The notes under the pieces are model-generated. The model did not search any database. It was not told the DNA's origin and was given only the letters and a program-made list of their open reading frames with translations. 64,000 nt of DNA from Corynebacterium guangdongense (GTDB lineage Bacteria > Actinomycetota > Actinomycetes > Mycobacteriales > Mycobacteriaceae): the NCBI RefSeq assembly GCF_030408915.1, contig NZ_CP047654.1, forward strand, positions 2,232,001-2,296,000. The letters are read 5' to 3'. Below, piece after piece: positions 18,796-27,194 of the stretch. How positions within the stretch are numbered: position 1 is the first letter of the stretch; each line of letters opens with the position of its first letter. Position numbers and translations under genes: made by a program.

Positions 18796-20082
18796 ATGTC
18801 ACGTCCCACCACGACCCAGCCCCAGTCCGCCCCCTCCCCGGCGCAGACCGGTTTCTGGACCTACGAGAACAAGCTCGTCCTGCTCTTCTTCTTCGCCGTC
18901 GGCATCGTCTTCTTCGACCGCCTGGCCATCAATTTCCTCATGCCCTTCATCCAGGCCGACCTCGGCCTGAACAACGCGCAGGTGGGTATGCTGGCCGGCG
19001 CCGCGGCCCTGACCTGGTCGATCTCCTCGGTCATCGGCGGCCGCCTCTCGGACAAGGTGAAGTCCAAGAGGATGTTCCTGGTCACCCTCATCCTCACCTT
19101 CTCCGTTGCCTCGATGCTGCAGGGGCTGGTGGGCACCTTCACCCAGCTGGTCGTCCTGCGCCTGCTCATGGGCATGTTCGAGGGGCCGGCGATCCCCACC
19201 TCTCAATCCGTGCTGGCGATCGAGTCCTCCCCGCACCGGCGCGGCTTCAACCTGGGTCTGACCATGAACACGGCCAACGGTCTGTTCGGCTCCATCCTCG
19301 CCCCGGTCGTCATCGTCGCCCTGGCGCAGACCTTCGATTGGCGCGTGGCCTTCTTCTTCACCGTTGTCCCGGGTCTGATCATCGCCTTCTTCGTCTGGAA
19401 GGTCATGCGCGAGCCGCAGGCCCGGGACGACGACGGCCAGGCCTACGTCGACGAGCTGGCGGAGCCGCACTCCCGTGGTGAGATCCGGCAGGTGCTCGGC
19501 AACCGCAACGTCATCCTCTCGGTCATCATGTTCGGCGGCTTCATGGTCTATCTCATCGTCCTGCAGGTCTACGGCCCGCTGCTGATGACCAACATGCGCG
19601 GTATGTCGCCGACCACGATGTCCCTGGTGATGTCCGCGTTCGGCCTGGGCACCGCGCTCTGGGGCTTCATCGTCCCGATGTTGTCGGACAGGTTCGGCCG
19701 CAAACCAATTTCGGTGGCCTTCGGTCTGCTCTCGGTGTTGGCCCCGCTATCCATCGTGTTCATCCAGAACACAGCGGTGCTGGCCCTCGCTGTGTTTGTC
19801 TTCGCCGCAGGCATGGGCGTCGGCGGGCTCGCGATGTCCGTCATCCCGGCCGAGTCCGTTCCCCCGGCGATGGCCGGTCTGGCCGTCGGCATTCCGACCG
19901 GTCTCGGCGAGTTCATCGGCGGCTTCCTCTCCCCGGTCGTCGCCGGCGTCGTCGCCGACGCCCAGGGCCTGCCCGCCGCCCTGTTCATCTCCGCCGGCGG
20001 CGCCCTCATCGCCTCGCTGACCGCGCTCTTCCTCAAGGAGACCGCGCCGGCGGTCGTCGAAAAGCGGGTTCGGGCGTCCTAG
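18796..20082 (+). CDS. MFS transporter (anion:cation symporter-like)
   Basis: A 428-residue carrier with about 12 hydrophobic helices. It has the MFS signature GGRLSDKVKSKRMF after helix 2 and LSDRFGRKPISVAFG in the second half, resembling importers of organic anions (tartrate, phthalate, glucarate class). The ATG at 18796 is chosen for AAGGGAG 7 nt upstream; an in-frame ATG at 18772 lacks one. It probably imports the island's substrate. Its stop codon shares the tetranucleotide CTAG (20079-20082) with the stop of the convergent MFS gene. Confidence 0.82.
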   Translation: MSRPTTTQPQSAPSPAQTGFWTYENKLVLLFFFAVGIVFFDRLAINFLMPFIQADLGLNNAQVGMLAGAAALTWSISSVIGGRLSDKVKSKRMFLVTLILTFSVASMLQGLVGTFTQLVVLRLLMGMFEGPAIPTSQSVLAIESSPHRRGFNLGLTMNTANGLFGSILAPVVIVALAQTFDWRVAFFFTVVPGLIIAFFVWKVMREPQARDDDGQAYVDELAEPHSRGEIRQVLGNRNVILSVIMFGGFMVYLIVLQVYGPLLMTNMRGMSPTTMSLVMSAFGLGTALWGFIVPMLSDRFGRKPISVAFGLLSVLAPLSIVFIQNTAVLALAVFVFAAGMGVGGLAMSVIPAESVPPAMAGLAVGIPTGLGEFIGGFLSPVVAGVVADAQGLPAALFISAGGALIASLTALFLKETAPAVVEKRVRAS

Positions 20083-21308
20083 TTCCTCAGGTGAGTTTCG
20101 TACATGCGCAGGTGCACGATCACGGCCGCCACCGCGCTGATCACCATGGCGGACCAGACCGCTGCGTCAAGGCCCGCCAGGTCAGCCACCACGCCCCCGA
20201 CGAGTGCGCCGGCGACGTACCCGAGATCCCGCCAGACGCGGTAGACGCCGACTGCCCGCCCCCGCTGGGCGGGATGGGAGACGTCCCCGATGACCGCCAG
20301 CAGCGTCGGGTACACCAGCGCCGTTCCCGCCCCCAGGACCGCGGCCCCGAGCGCCCAGCCCGCGAAACCGCCGCTGAACGCGACGATTCCCAGGCCCAGC
20401 GCCTGTACCGCCATGCCGACGGTGATGAAAGGCTTGCGCCCGTACCTGTCCGAGGCGGCTCCGGTGAACAGCTGGCCGAGGCCCCACACCGCGGGGTAGA
20501 CGGCGAAGAGCACGCCGATCTGCGACAGGCTCAGGTCGGCGCTGGCGAAGAGCAGCGGGAACACTCCCCAGGACAGCCCGAAGTTGAGGTTGTTGACCAG
20601 GCCCGCGGCGCTCGCCGTCGACAGGGCGGGCTCACGCAGGCTGACGTCGAGGAAGACGTCCCTGCTGCTGCGCTTCGGCGGTTCAACCCCGGAGCCCTCC
20701 AGCGCGGCATGCCCCCTGGTTTCCCGGACGAAGACGACACTGAGTCCCAGCGCGACGACGGCGTAGGCCAACCCCAGCAGGAACGGGGCGGGCCGCAGGC
20801 CGTAGTTCGCGGCGAGCTGTCCCGCCAGGAAGGACGTGAGCGCCACGGCTGCGTACCCGGCCGCTTCGTTGAGTCCCATCGCCAGTCCCCGCCGCGCGGG
20901 GCCGGCCAGGTCTATCTTCATGACCACGGTGGTCGACCAGGTCAGGCCCTGGTTGACGCCGAGCAGGAGATTGGCAGCCACCACCCATCCCCAGCTCGGG
21001 GCGAGGATGAGCATGATCGGCACCGGCAGGGCGATGAGCCAGCCCACGATGAGGATCGGCTTGCGCCCGTACCGGTCCGACAGGGCGCCGGCGAACCAGT
21101 TCGCGATGACTTTCGCCAGGCCGAACACCCCGATGTAGGTGAAGACCAGCGTGTAACCGGTCATCCCGAACTCCTCGCGCGCCAGGAGTGGCAGCACGGC
21201 CTGCTGCTGGCCGACCATTCCGCCGACCAGGGCGTTCACCAGCACGAGGAGGCTGAATTGGGCGGCGTTGACCCGCAGGCCGAGTCGTGGTGCGGTGGTG
21301 AGGCTCAT
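20079..21308 (-). CDS. MFS transporter, exporter-like
   Basis: A 409-residue 12-helix protein. The motif A copies are GALSDRYGRKPILIVG and GAASDRYGRKPFITVG, one per half. The central loop holds a short charged segment. It starts 21 bp after the MBL-fold gene and may be cotranscribed, but a perfect 16-bp palindrome (21355-21370) inside the end of the MBL gene lies 47 bp upstream of its ATG and may be its own operator. Its direction and substrate are unknown; it resembles drug/metabolite exporters more than the AAHS carriers. Confidence 0.78.
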   Translation of the reverse strand: MSLTTAPRLGLRVNAAQFSLLVLVNALVGGMVGQQQAVLPLLAREEFGMTGYTLVFTYIGVFGLAKVIANWFAGALSDRYGRKPILIVGWLIALPVPIMLILAPSWGWVVAANLLLGVNQGLTWSTTVVMKIDLAGPARRGLAMGLNEAAGYAAVALTSFLAGQLAANYGLRPAPFLLGLAYAVVALGLSVVFVRETRGHAALEGSGVEPPKRSSRDVFLDVSLREPALSTASAAGLVNNLNFGLSWGVFPLLFASADLSLSQIGVLFAVYPAVWGLGQLFTGAASDRYGRKPFITVGMAVQALGLGIVAFSGGFAGWALGAAVLGAGTALVYPTLLAVIGDVSHPAQRGRAVGVYRVWRDLGYVAGALVGGVVADLAGLDAAVWSAMVISAVAAVIVHLRMYETHLRN

Positions 21309-21329
21309 GGGGCTCCCGGGGAGGTGGCG

Positions 21330-22304
21330 TCAGATGTCCCGACCATCCTCCCATATACCCCTAGGGGTATCAAGCGGATGCTCTTCCGGAGCGTAGATCC
21401 TGCGGTAACCGTCGAGCGTCGTGAAGAAAGGCGAGGGTTCCAGCGTCGGGTCGCCGGTGTAGCCCAGCTGGGCCGCAATGGCGGTGAAAGGGGCATAGGG
21501 CGCGGTGGCGTCGGCGTGCCCCTGCTCGAGCACGGTGCGCGCGACGGCGTGGATGCGGTCCTCGATGGCGATGGACTCCTCGATGGCTCGCATGGCCGTC
21601 GGGGCGTCCTGGTCCACCGGGTACGGTTCCCCCTCGGCGGTACGGTACGGGTGCCCCATGAACATGCGGGTGGGGGCCAGGCCCCTGATGCGGTGCAGGG
21701 AGGACCGGTAGGCGCCGGGATCCTCGTAGCCCGGAAATCCGTTGGCCGCGCCGTGGACCTGGACGGCGTCACCGACGAAGACCTCGCCGGTGTTGACGCG
21801 GTACGCGACGGAGCCCATGGAATGCCCCGGCACGTGGATGACCTCCACGCTCACCCCGCCACCGAGGTCGATGAGCTCCCCGCCATGGACGACCAGGTGC
21901 GCGTCCATCTCGCCGCTGATGGCGGTGGCGGCCATCGCGGTCTGCTCCGCTTCCGCGTTCGGGTTGTCGATGTAGTTGTCCCGCAGCCCAAGGTAGTTGT
22001 CCACATGCGCGCGGCGGGCCTGCAGGTACTTGAGGTCGTCGGCGTGAATGACGACCTTCGCCCTTCTTCCGGTCATCTCCCAGAGGGCGTGGGCGCCACC
22101 GAGATGGTCGATGTGGCCGTGGGTGAGCAGGATGTACTCGATGTCCTCGACCCTCTCCCCCAGCTTCGCCAGCTCCGGCCTGATGCCCTCCGCCGGGGTG
22201 CTCGCGACACCCGTGTCGACGACGGCGGGACTGGGGGCGTCGATGAAGAACGTGTAGAGATGGAAGCGCCCCCAGGGGGCGATGAGCGGGTTGATCGTGG
22301 TCAT
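21330..22304 (-). CDS. MBL-fold metallo-hydrolase
   Basis: A 324-residue metallo-beta-lactamase fold protein. The HxHxDH motif is intact (His62, His64, Asp66, His67 in THGHIDHLGG), followed by VPGHSMGS, FVGDAV and FMGHPY, so a dinuclear metal site is expected. A C-terminal region of about 100 residues follows the core, with FTTLDGYRRIYAPEEHPLD. The ATG at 22304 has a GAGGAG site upstream. Members hydrolyse lactones, thioesters or other esters. A near-identical copy of the PTE-operon element lies 49 bp upstream, which ties it to the same regulon. Confidence 0.82.
   Translation of the reverse strand: MTTINPLIAPWGRFHLYTFFIDAPSPAVVDTGVASTPAEGIRPELAKLGERVEDIEYILLTHGHIDHLGGAHALWEMTGRRAKVVIHADDLKYLQARRAHVDNYLGLRDNYIDNPNAEAEQTAMAATAISGEMDAHLVVHGGELIDLGGGVSVEVIHVPGHSMGSVAYRVNTGEVFVGDAVQVHGAANGFPGYEDPGAYRSSLHRIRGLAPTRMFMGHPYRTAEGEPYPVDQDAPTAMRAIEESIAIEDRIHAVARTVLEQGHADATAPYAPFTAIAAQLGYTGDPTLEPSPFFTTLDGYRRIYAPEEHPLDTPRGIWEDGRDI
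21355..21370. promoter_or_regulatory. Perfect 16-bp palindrome ATACCCCTAGGGGTAT
   Basis: The palindrome lies within the last codons of the MBL gene and 47 bp upstream of the MFS start at 21308. G-tract palindromes of this form are typical operators of CsoR/RcnR/CstR-family repressors (metal or persulfide sensing). No csoR-like gene is in the window. The regulator assignment is inferred. Confidence 0.5.
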
Positions 22305-22352
22305 GATGCTGCTCCTCGGGTCGGTGGTTCCGCGGCAGCCGGGCGCCGCCCA

Positions 22353-22370
22353 TTTGGCATAACAATATGC
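22353..22370 (-). promoter_or_regulatory. Operator candidate of the MBL gene
   Basis: TTTGGCATAACAATATG at 22353-22369 matches the element at 14363-14379 in 16 of 17 bases. Here it contains a perfect dyad, GCATA-ACAA-TATGC (22357-22370), 49 bp before the MBL start and 131 bp before the divergent CPBP gene. Confidence 0.6.
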
Positions 22371-22500
22371 GCAAATCCTTGACTCGGCCAGACCCCCTCC
22401 CCGCCCCCGGTGCGGGACACCCCCGATCTTTGCCGGGGTTCGCCCTGACTTCCCCCAGCTCAGAGACGGTGGCCCGGACCCCGGCCCTAGCGTCGGCGCC

Positions 22501-23340
22501 ATGACGACAAGCTGCACAAGCTACAACCGCCCGTTCACATTCTTCGCGCTCGCGACCGCCCTCCCCTGGGCCCTCTGGCTCCTCGGCGGCTGGCTCAGTC
22601 ACCGCGACCAGCCCCTCGCCGCGTCACTGCTGGCCCTGGCGGGGCTGACGGCTCCGCTCGCCGTCGTCGCCTGGGTCACCCGCGACGCCCCGGACGTCCG
22701 CGCCGACATGTGGCGGCGCCTCGGGAATTTCCGGGAGAGTCAGCGTCGCTGGCCGGTGCTGGCGGTGCTGCTGATGCCCGGCGCGGTGCTGGCGGCGACG
22801 GCCATCTCCCTCGCATTCGGCTACCCCGTCGAGCAGTTCCTGCCGCGTGGCGGGACGACGTTTTCCGTGGGCGTCTTCTCCGGCTGGTTCGTCCTCGTCG
22901 CCGGCGCGGTGATCGAGGAGCTCGCGTGGCACTCCTACGGCACCGACGCGCTGCGCAGTCGCCTCACCCTGTTCACCACCTCACTGATCTTCGCCGGGAT
23001 CTGGGCGTTCTGGCATGTGCCGCTGGCATTCTTCGACGGCTCCGCGCAGGCGCAGACCGTCGACCAGGGGGCGATCCACGCCCTCAACTTTCCCCTCAGC
23101 CTGCTGCCCTTCGTCCTCCTGATGAACTGGATTTACTGCCGGGGCCACCGGAACATCATGCTCGCCGTTCTTTTCCACCTGGGCGCAAACCTGAGCACCC
23201 AGGTGCTGGCGACGCATCCGGACACCGAGATCATCGCCACCGGGGTGCTGCTCGCGGTAACCGCCGCCGTCCTGTGGTTCGAACGGGAGCTCTTTTTCCG
23301 GCGGGGGCACCACCCCCTTGCCGGGCCAACTTTGTCATAA
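22501..23340 (+). CDS. CPBP-family intramembrane protease
   Basis: A 279-residue membrane protein with about eight hydrophobic segments. CPBP/Abi motif 1 is EELAWHSYG near residue 139, motif 2 FWHVPLAFF and motif 3 FHLGANL; the Arg of the classical EExxxR is replaced. Such proteins are glutamic-type intramembrane proteases, or bacteriocin self-immunity factors. It appears leaderless (TAGCGT ends 7 nt before ATG). Its stop codon overlaps the TTTGTCATAATAA element of the next gene. Its reason for being in a catabolic cluster is unclear. Confidence 0.75.
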   Translation: MTTSCTSYNRPFTFFALATALPWALWLLGGWLSHRDQPLAASLLALAGLTAPLAVVAWVTRDAPDVRADMWRRLGNFRESQRRWPVLAVLLMPGAVLAATAISLAFGYPVEQFLPRGGTTFSVGVFSGWFVLVAGAVIEELAWHSYGTDALRSRLTLFTTSLIFAGIWAFWHVPLAFFDGSAQAQTVDQGAIHALNFPLSLLPFVLLMNWIYCRGHRNIMLAVLFHLGANLSTQVLATHPDTEIIATGVLLAVTAAVLWFERELFFRRGHHPLAGPTLS

Positions 23341-23376
23341 TAAACTCACGTCCATCACCTGTGGCATGCTCCACAG
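23331..23376 (+). promoter_or_regulatory. Control region of the CocE-type gene
   Basis: ACTTTGTCATAATAA (23329-23343) resembles ACTTTGGCATAACAA at 14361-14375. Sixteen bp on, CTGTGG-CATGCT-CCACAG (23359-23376) is a perfect 6-6-6 dyad, 28 bp before the TTG start. Both could be operators; the first may be a diverged copy of the island element. Confidence 0.45.
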
Positions 23377-23403
23377 TCACCCCCAGACGAAAGGACGCCC
23401 ACG

Positions 23404-25143
23404 TTGTCCGACGCTTATCCCCAGTTCCCCGCCGAGTCCACCGAGACCATCACCAGCGGTGGCAACGCCATCACCGTCCGCAAGAACCTCCGCGTCCCCA
23501 TGCGCGACGGCGTCAACCTCGCCGCCGACGCGTACCACAAACCGGGCGACCAGCCCCGCCCCGCACTGATCGCGCTGTCCCCCTACGGCAAGGAGCTGCA
23601 GGCCTACTCGCTGACCATGCCGGGCCAGTACCGTCCGTCCGTGACCTGGGACGGCTGCATCGAAGCCGGTGACATCGCCCGCGTCGTTGCGGAGGACTAC
23701 GTGCACGTCATCGGCGATCTGCGCGGTTCCGGCTACTCGGAGGGAACCCACTCCGGCAACTACAACGCCGGCGGCGTCCCGCTCGGCGAGGACGCCCACG
23801 ACTTCATCCAGTGGGTCGCGGAGCAGCCGTGGTGCGACGGCAACGTCGGCATGATCGGCACCTCCTATTTCGGGTCGATGTCGGTGCTCGCCGCGGCGGA
23901 GCGGCCCCCGGCCCTCAAGGCCATCTTCGTCAATGGCGGCCACTACGACTTCTACGAGACCACCTACCACGGCGGCGTCATGTGGCTGATGCCGCGCGCC
24001 GCCCGGGAGGGCCGCGGCGGCGACTCCGGCTGGGCCTTCACCGACCGCGTCACCTCCCGGGTGCTCGACGAGTACTCCCCGGCCGAGGTCGAGAGGATGG
24101 TCGAGGAGCGCCTCAAGGACGCCGACGTCTCCGCCTGGCCCAACATGTTCCATGTGCTCAGGTACCCGAAACACCACGAGGCCTGGTTCGACATCGTCCT
24201 CAACGACCTTGACGGCGAGTGGTACCAGGATCGCAACCCCAACGAGCTGGCCCACCGGATCGAGGTGCCGGCCTATTTCCAGATCGCCCAGGGCCGCGGC
24301 TGGACCATGGACGGGACCATCGAGATGTTCGAGAAGGTCTCCGGCGTGAAGAAGCTCGACATCCTCGCCTACCCGCCGATGAACTCCCGCCCCTTCGTCG
24401 ACGCCCACGACGAGATGTTCCGCTGGTACGACTACTGGCTCAAGGGCGTCGACAACGGCGTGATGGACGAGCCGGCCGTCACCGTCCACGTCGAAGGTTC
24501 GGGCTCCATCCGAACGGGAGACCGATTCCCCACCGGGGAGATCGAGCACAGGCCGCTCTACCTGCGCCCACGCCACCTCCTCGCCGACCGCCCGGAACCC
24601 CTCGGCCCCGAATACGCCGTACCCGAGGCAATGACGCAGATGCCGATGATGCTCACCAACGAAGTCGCGACGCTGACCTGGTCCACCCCGGCGTTCACCG
24701 AGCCGACCGAGTTCCAGGGCACGGGCGCCGCGCACCTCCACATCGCCATCGACCAGGACGACACGAATTTCATTCTGCGCTTCTGGGACGCGGCGCCGAA
24801 CGGCAAGCGTCAGTTGCTGACGACGGGCTACCTCAAGGCCAACCAGGCGGAGCTCTCCCCGGAGTCCACGCCCGGCAACCCGGTGCACCCGCACAGCCGG
24901 AAGATCCCGGTCGTCCCGGGCGAGATCAACGAGTACGTCATCCGCGTCTACCCCTTCGCCGCGACGCTCCTGCCGGGCCACCGGCTCATCGTCGAGCTCT
25001 CCAACAACGAGCCCGTCTCCGACGAGCACAACGCCATGTTGCCGCCGGACGCCTTTCACCTGCCGATCGGCCGCAAGACCACCACCACGGTCTACCGCGA
25101 CGCCACCCACCAGTCGCACATTCTGCTGCCGTACGTGAAGTAG
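23404..25143 (+). CDS. CocE/NonD-family alpha/beta hydrolase
   Basis: A 579-residue enzyme of the X-Pro dipeptidyl-peptidase/cocaine esterase family. The catalytic domain has DGVNLAADAY, GDLRGSGYSEG and the nucleophile Ser154 (IGTSYFGS). A jelly-roll C-terminal domain follows RWYDYWLKGVDNGVMDEP. The usual GxWxH catalytic His motif before that segment is not seen; a His in DAHDEMFRW may serve. The start is TTG at 23404, set by AAAGGACG upstream. It probably hydrolyses an ester or amide in the cytoplasm, since no signal peptide is seen. Confidence 0.82.
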   Translation: MSDAYPQFPAESTETITSGGNAITVRKNLRVPMRDGVNLAADAYHKPGDQPRPALIALSPYGKELQAYSLTMPGQYRPSVTWDGCIEAGDIARVVAEDYVHVIGDLRGSGYSEGTHSGNYNAGGVPLGEDAHDFIQWVAEQPWCDGNVGMIGTSYFGSMSVLAAAERPPALKAIFVNGGHYDFYETTYHGGVMWLMPRAAREGRGGDSGWAFTDRVTSRVLDEYSPAEVERMVEERLKDADVSAWPNMFHVLRYPKHHEAWFDIVLNDLDGEWYQDRNPNELAHRIEVPAYFQIAQGRGWTMDGTIEMFEKVSGVKKLDILAYPPMNSRPFVDAHDEMFRWYDYWLKGVDNGVMDEPAVTVHVEGSGSIRTGDRFPTGEIEHRPLYLRPRHLLADRPEPLGPEYAVPEAMTQMPMMLTNEVATLTWSTPAFTEPTEFQGTGAAHLHIAIDQDDTNFILRFWDAAPNGKRQLLTTGYLKANQAELSPESTPGNPVHPHSRKIPVVPGEINEYVIRVYPFAATLLPGHRLIVELSNNEPVSDEHNAMLPPDAFHLPIGRKTTTTVYRDATHQSHILLPYVK

Positions 25144-25161
25144 GGTGCCTAGGCTGGGGTC

Positions 25162-25689
25162 ATGATCGACCGTCGAGATTTTCTCCCGGAGTCCGCCCGC
25201 CGCCACGCACTCGCCGACGCCCCGCTCTCCATCGGCCACGGCCAGACCAACTCGCAGCCCACCACCGTCGACAACATGCTCGAGCTTCTCGACGCCCGAC
25301 CCGGCCACCGCGTCCTCGACGTGGGCTCCGGCTCCGCCTGGTCCACCGCCCGCCTCGCGGAGATCGTCGGCCCCTCCGGCCGGGTCTTCGGCGTCGAGCG
25401 CGTCCCCGAACTGGTGGAGTTCGGCCGAACCAACCTGGCCAAATACGACTTCCCCTGGGCCAGCATCCACCAGGCGGGCACAACCCTCGGCCTGCCCGAG
25501 GAGGCCCCCTTCGACCGTATCCTCGTCTCCGCCATGGCCGAGAAACTGCCGCAGGATCTCGTGGCACAGCTCGCCCCCGAGGGCGTCATGGTGATCCCGG
25601 TCGCGGGCCGGATGCTGCGGGTCGACGCCGCGGGCGGGGCGACCGCCCACGGCGACTATCTCTTCGTCCCGCTGATCACGGGTGAATGA
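25162..25689 (+). CDS. PCMT-like SAM-dependent methyltransferase
   Basis: A 175-residue protein resembling protein-L-isoaspartate O-methyltransferase. The N-terminal segment LSIGHGQTNSQPTTVDNML matches the PCMT substrate loop, and the SAM motif I is VLDVGSGSAWSTA, then VFGVERVPELV. It is leaderless by inspection (TAGGCT ends 6 nt before ATG) and 18 bp after the CocE gene. PCMT proteins repair isoaspartyl residues, but at 175 residues it is shorter than E. coli Pcm (about 208), so a different substrate is possible. Confidence 0.75.
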   Translation: MIDRRDFLPESARRHALADAPLSIGHGQTNSQPTTVDNMLELLDARPGHRVLDVGSGSAWSTARLAEIVGPSGRVFGVERVPELVEFGRTNLAKYDFPWASIHQAGTTLGLPEEAPFDRILVSAMAEKLPQDLVAQLAPEGVMVIPVAGRMLRVDAAGGATAHGDYLFVPLITGE

Positions 25690-25752
25690 AAATTTTCCTG
25701 GAGTAGACCGCTTGGGCTACTATTCACCTTCGTCCGCAACATCAGAGAGCCC

Positions 25753-25767
25753 TCACCGCTGCGGTGA
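25753..25767. promoter_or_regulatory. Dyad in the leader of the benK-like gene
   Basis: TCACCG-CTG-CGGTGA is a perfect 6-3-6 inverted repeat. It lies downstream of a possible -10 (TACTAT near 25718) and 78 bp before the start codon, so it could act as an operator or leader hairpin. The rest of 25690-25844 shows nothing else. Confidence 0.35.
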
Positions 25768-25844
25768 CCCCCAACTCCTGCGTTGCTCCGGAGCCCCGGA
25801 AAGCGATGTGCAGCCTTTCTTCGAATTCTGAAGGTTATTAATCC

Positions 25845-27194
25845 ATGCACACTTCGACTTCCCTTCGGCCCACTTTCCGTGAGGCCATCGACAACTCCCC
25901 CATGAGCGCCCGCCAGTGGCTGATCATCGCCATCGCCGCGTTCATCAACATGCTCGACGGGTACGACCTCGTCACCATGGCGTTCACCGCCACCGCCGTG
26001 TCCGAGGACTTCGGGCTCACCGGCTCCCAGCTCGGCTGGCTGCTCTCCTCGGCCCTGCTGGGTATCGGCATCGGCTCCATTCTGCTCGGCCCGCTCGCCG
26101 ACCGCTTCGGCCGCCGTCGTCTCATCATCGTGGCCCTGGTCATCGACCTCATCGGCCTGACCATGACCTCCCTGTCCGACAGCCTCGGCGAGCTGCTGCT
26201 GTGGCGAGTCATCACGGGCATCGGCGTCGGCGGCATCCTCGCCTGCGTGACCGTCCTGGTCAGCGAGTTCTCCAACCTGCGCTTCCGGGGACTGGCCATG
26301 TCCATCTACTCCTCCGGCTACGGCATCGGTGCCGCCGTCTGCGGCATCCTCGCCGCCCGCACCATCCCGACGCAGGGTTGGCAGACCGTCTTCATCGCCG
26401 GCGCCGTGCTCACCGCGGTCGCCCTTGTCGTCACCGTCTTCCTCGTCCCCGAGACCGCCGAAGTCCATGCGGGCAAGGGTCGCCAGGACAGGATCGTCGA
26501 CCTCGCCCGCACCCTGGGCAAGGAGACCGACCTGGCCCCGACCGTGATCAACGCCGCCGCCAAGCCCTCCATCAGCGCCGTGCTGCGCAGCGACATGCTC
26601 AAGGTCACCCTCCGTCTCTGGATCGCCTTCTCCCTGATCAACTTCGCCTTCACCTTCGCCAACCAGTGGACCCCGAAGCTGCTGACCGAGGCGGGCCTCT
26701 CCACCCAGCAGGGCATCATCGGCGGCATCATGCTCTCCTTCGGCGGCACCATCGGATCCCTGATCTACGGCGCCCTGACGACGAAGATCGACGCCCGCAA
26801 GCTCCTCATCGCCGTGAGCCTGCTGGCCACGCTCGTTCTCGTCGCGTTCATTTACTCCGCCGGCCTGCCGACGCTGATGTTCGCGCTCGGCGTCGGGGTG
26901 GGCATGCTGCTCAACGCGGGTGTGACCGGCATGTACACCATCACCCCGCAGGCCTACCCGGCCTGGCTGCGCACCACCGGCGTCGGCACCGCGATCGGCG
27001 TCTCCCGCGTCGGTTCCGTCACCGCCCCGATCGTCGTGGGCTACCTGGTCGACGCCGGCTGGTCCCCCGCCAGCCTCTACGTGGGCGCGGGCCTCATCGT
27101 CGGCCTGACCGCGCTGGCGCTGATCGGGGTCCGCGAGTACTCCGAACCCAAGCAGGACGCCGCCCCGAGCCCGAGCCCGGCCCTGGCCGGATAG
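25845..27194 (+). CDS. benK: MFS aromatic acid:H+ symporter, benK-like
   Basis: A 449-residue AAHS-family carrier. Helix 1 has INMLDGYDLVTMAF (DGxD signature), then LADRFGRRRLIIV. In C. glutamicum benK follows benR and lies close to clpP2. Here a benK-like gene again lies near clpP2 but about 12 kb from benR, which suggests that the intervening genes were inserted. The ribosome site is weak (GAAGG about 11 nt upstream). Benzoate is the most likely substrate; a substrate of the neighbouring island is possible. Confidence 0.78.
   Translation: MHTSTSLRPTFREAIDNSPMSARQWLIIAIAAFINMLDGYDLVTMAFTATAVSEDFGLTGSQLGWLLSSALLGIGIGSILLGPLADRFGRRRLIIVALVIDLIGLTMTSLSDSLGELLLWRVITGIGVGGILACVTVLVSEFSNLRFRGLAMSIYSSGYGIGAAVCGILAARTIPTQGWQTVFIAGAVLTAVALVVTVFLVPETAEVHAGKGRQDRIVDLARTLGKETDLAPTVINAAAKPSISAVLRSDMLKVTLRLWIAFSLINFAFTFANQWTPKLLTEAGLSTQQGIIGGIMLSFGGTIGSLIYGALTTKIDARKLLIAVSLLATLVLVAFIYSAGLPTLMFALGVGVGMLLNAGVTGMYTITPQAYPAWLRTTGVGTAIGVSRVGSVTAPIVVGYLVDAGWSPASLYVGAGLIVGLTALALIGVREYSEPKQDAAPSPSPALAG

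Noticed and set aside
20091..22382. A 763-codon plus-strand frame opposite the MFS and MBL genes
   Set aside because: Same reason: composition is Arg/Gly/Asp-rich and the minus strand encodes recognisable proteins with intact motifs and ribosome sites.
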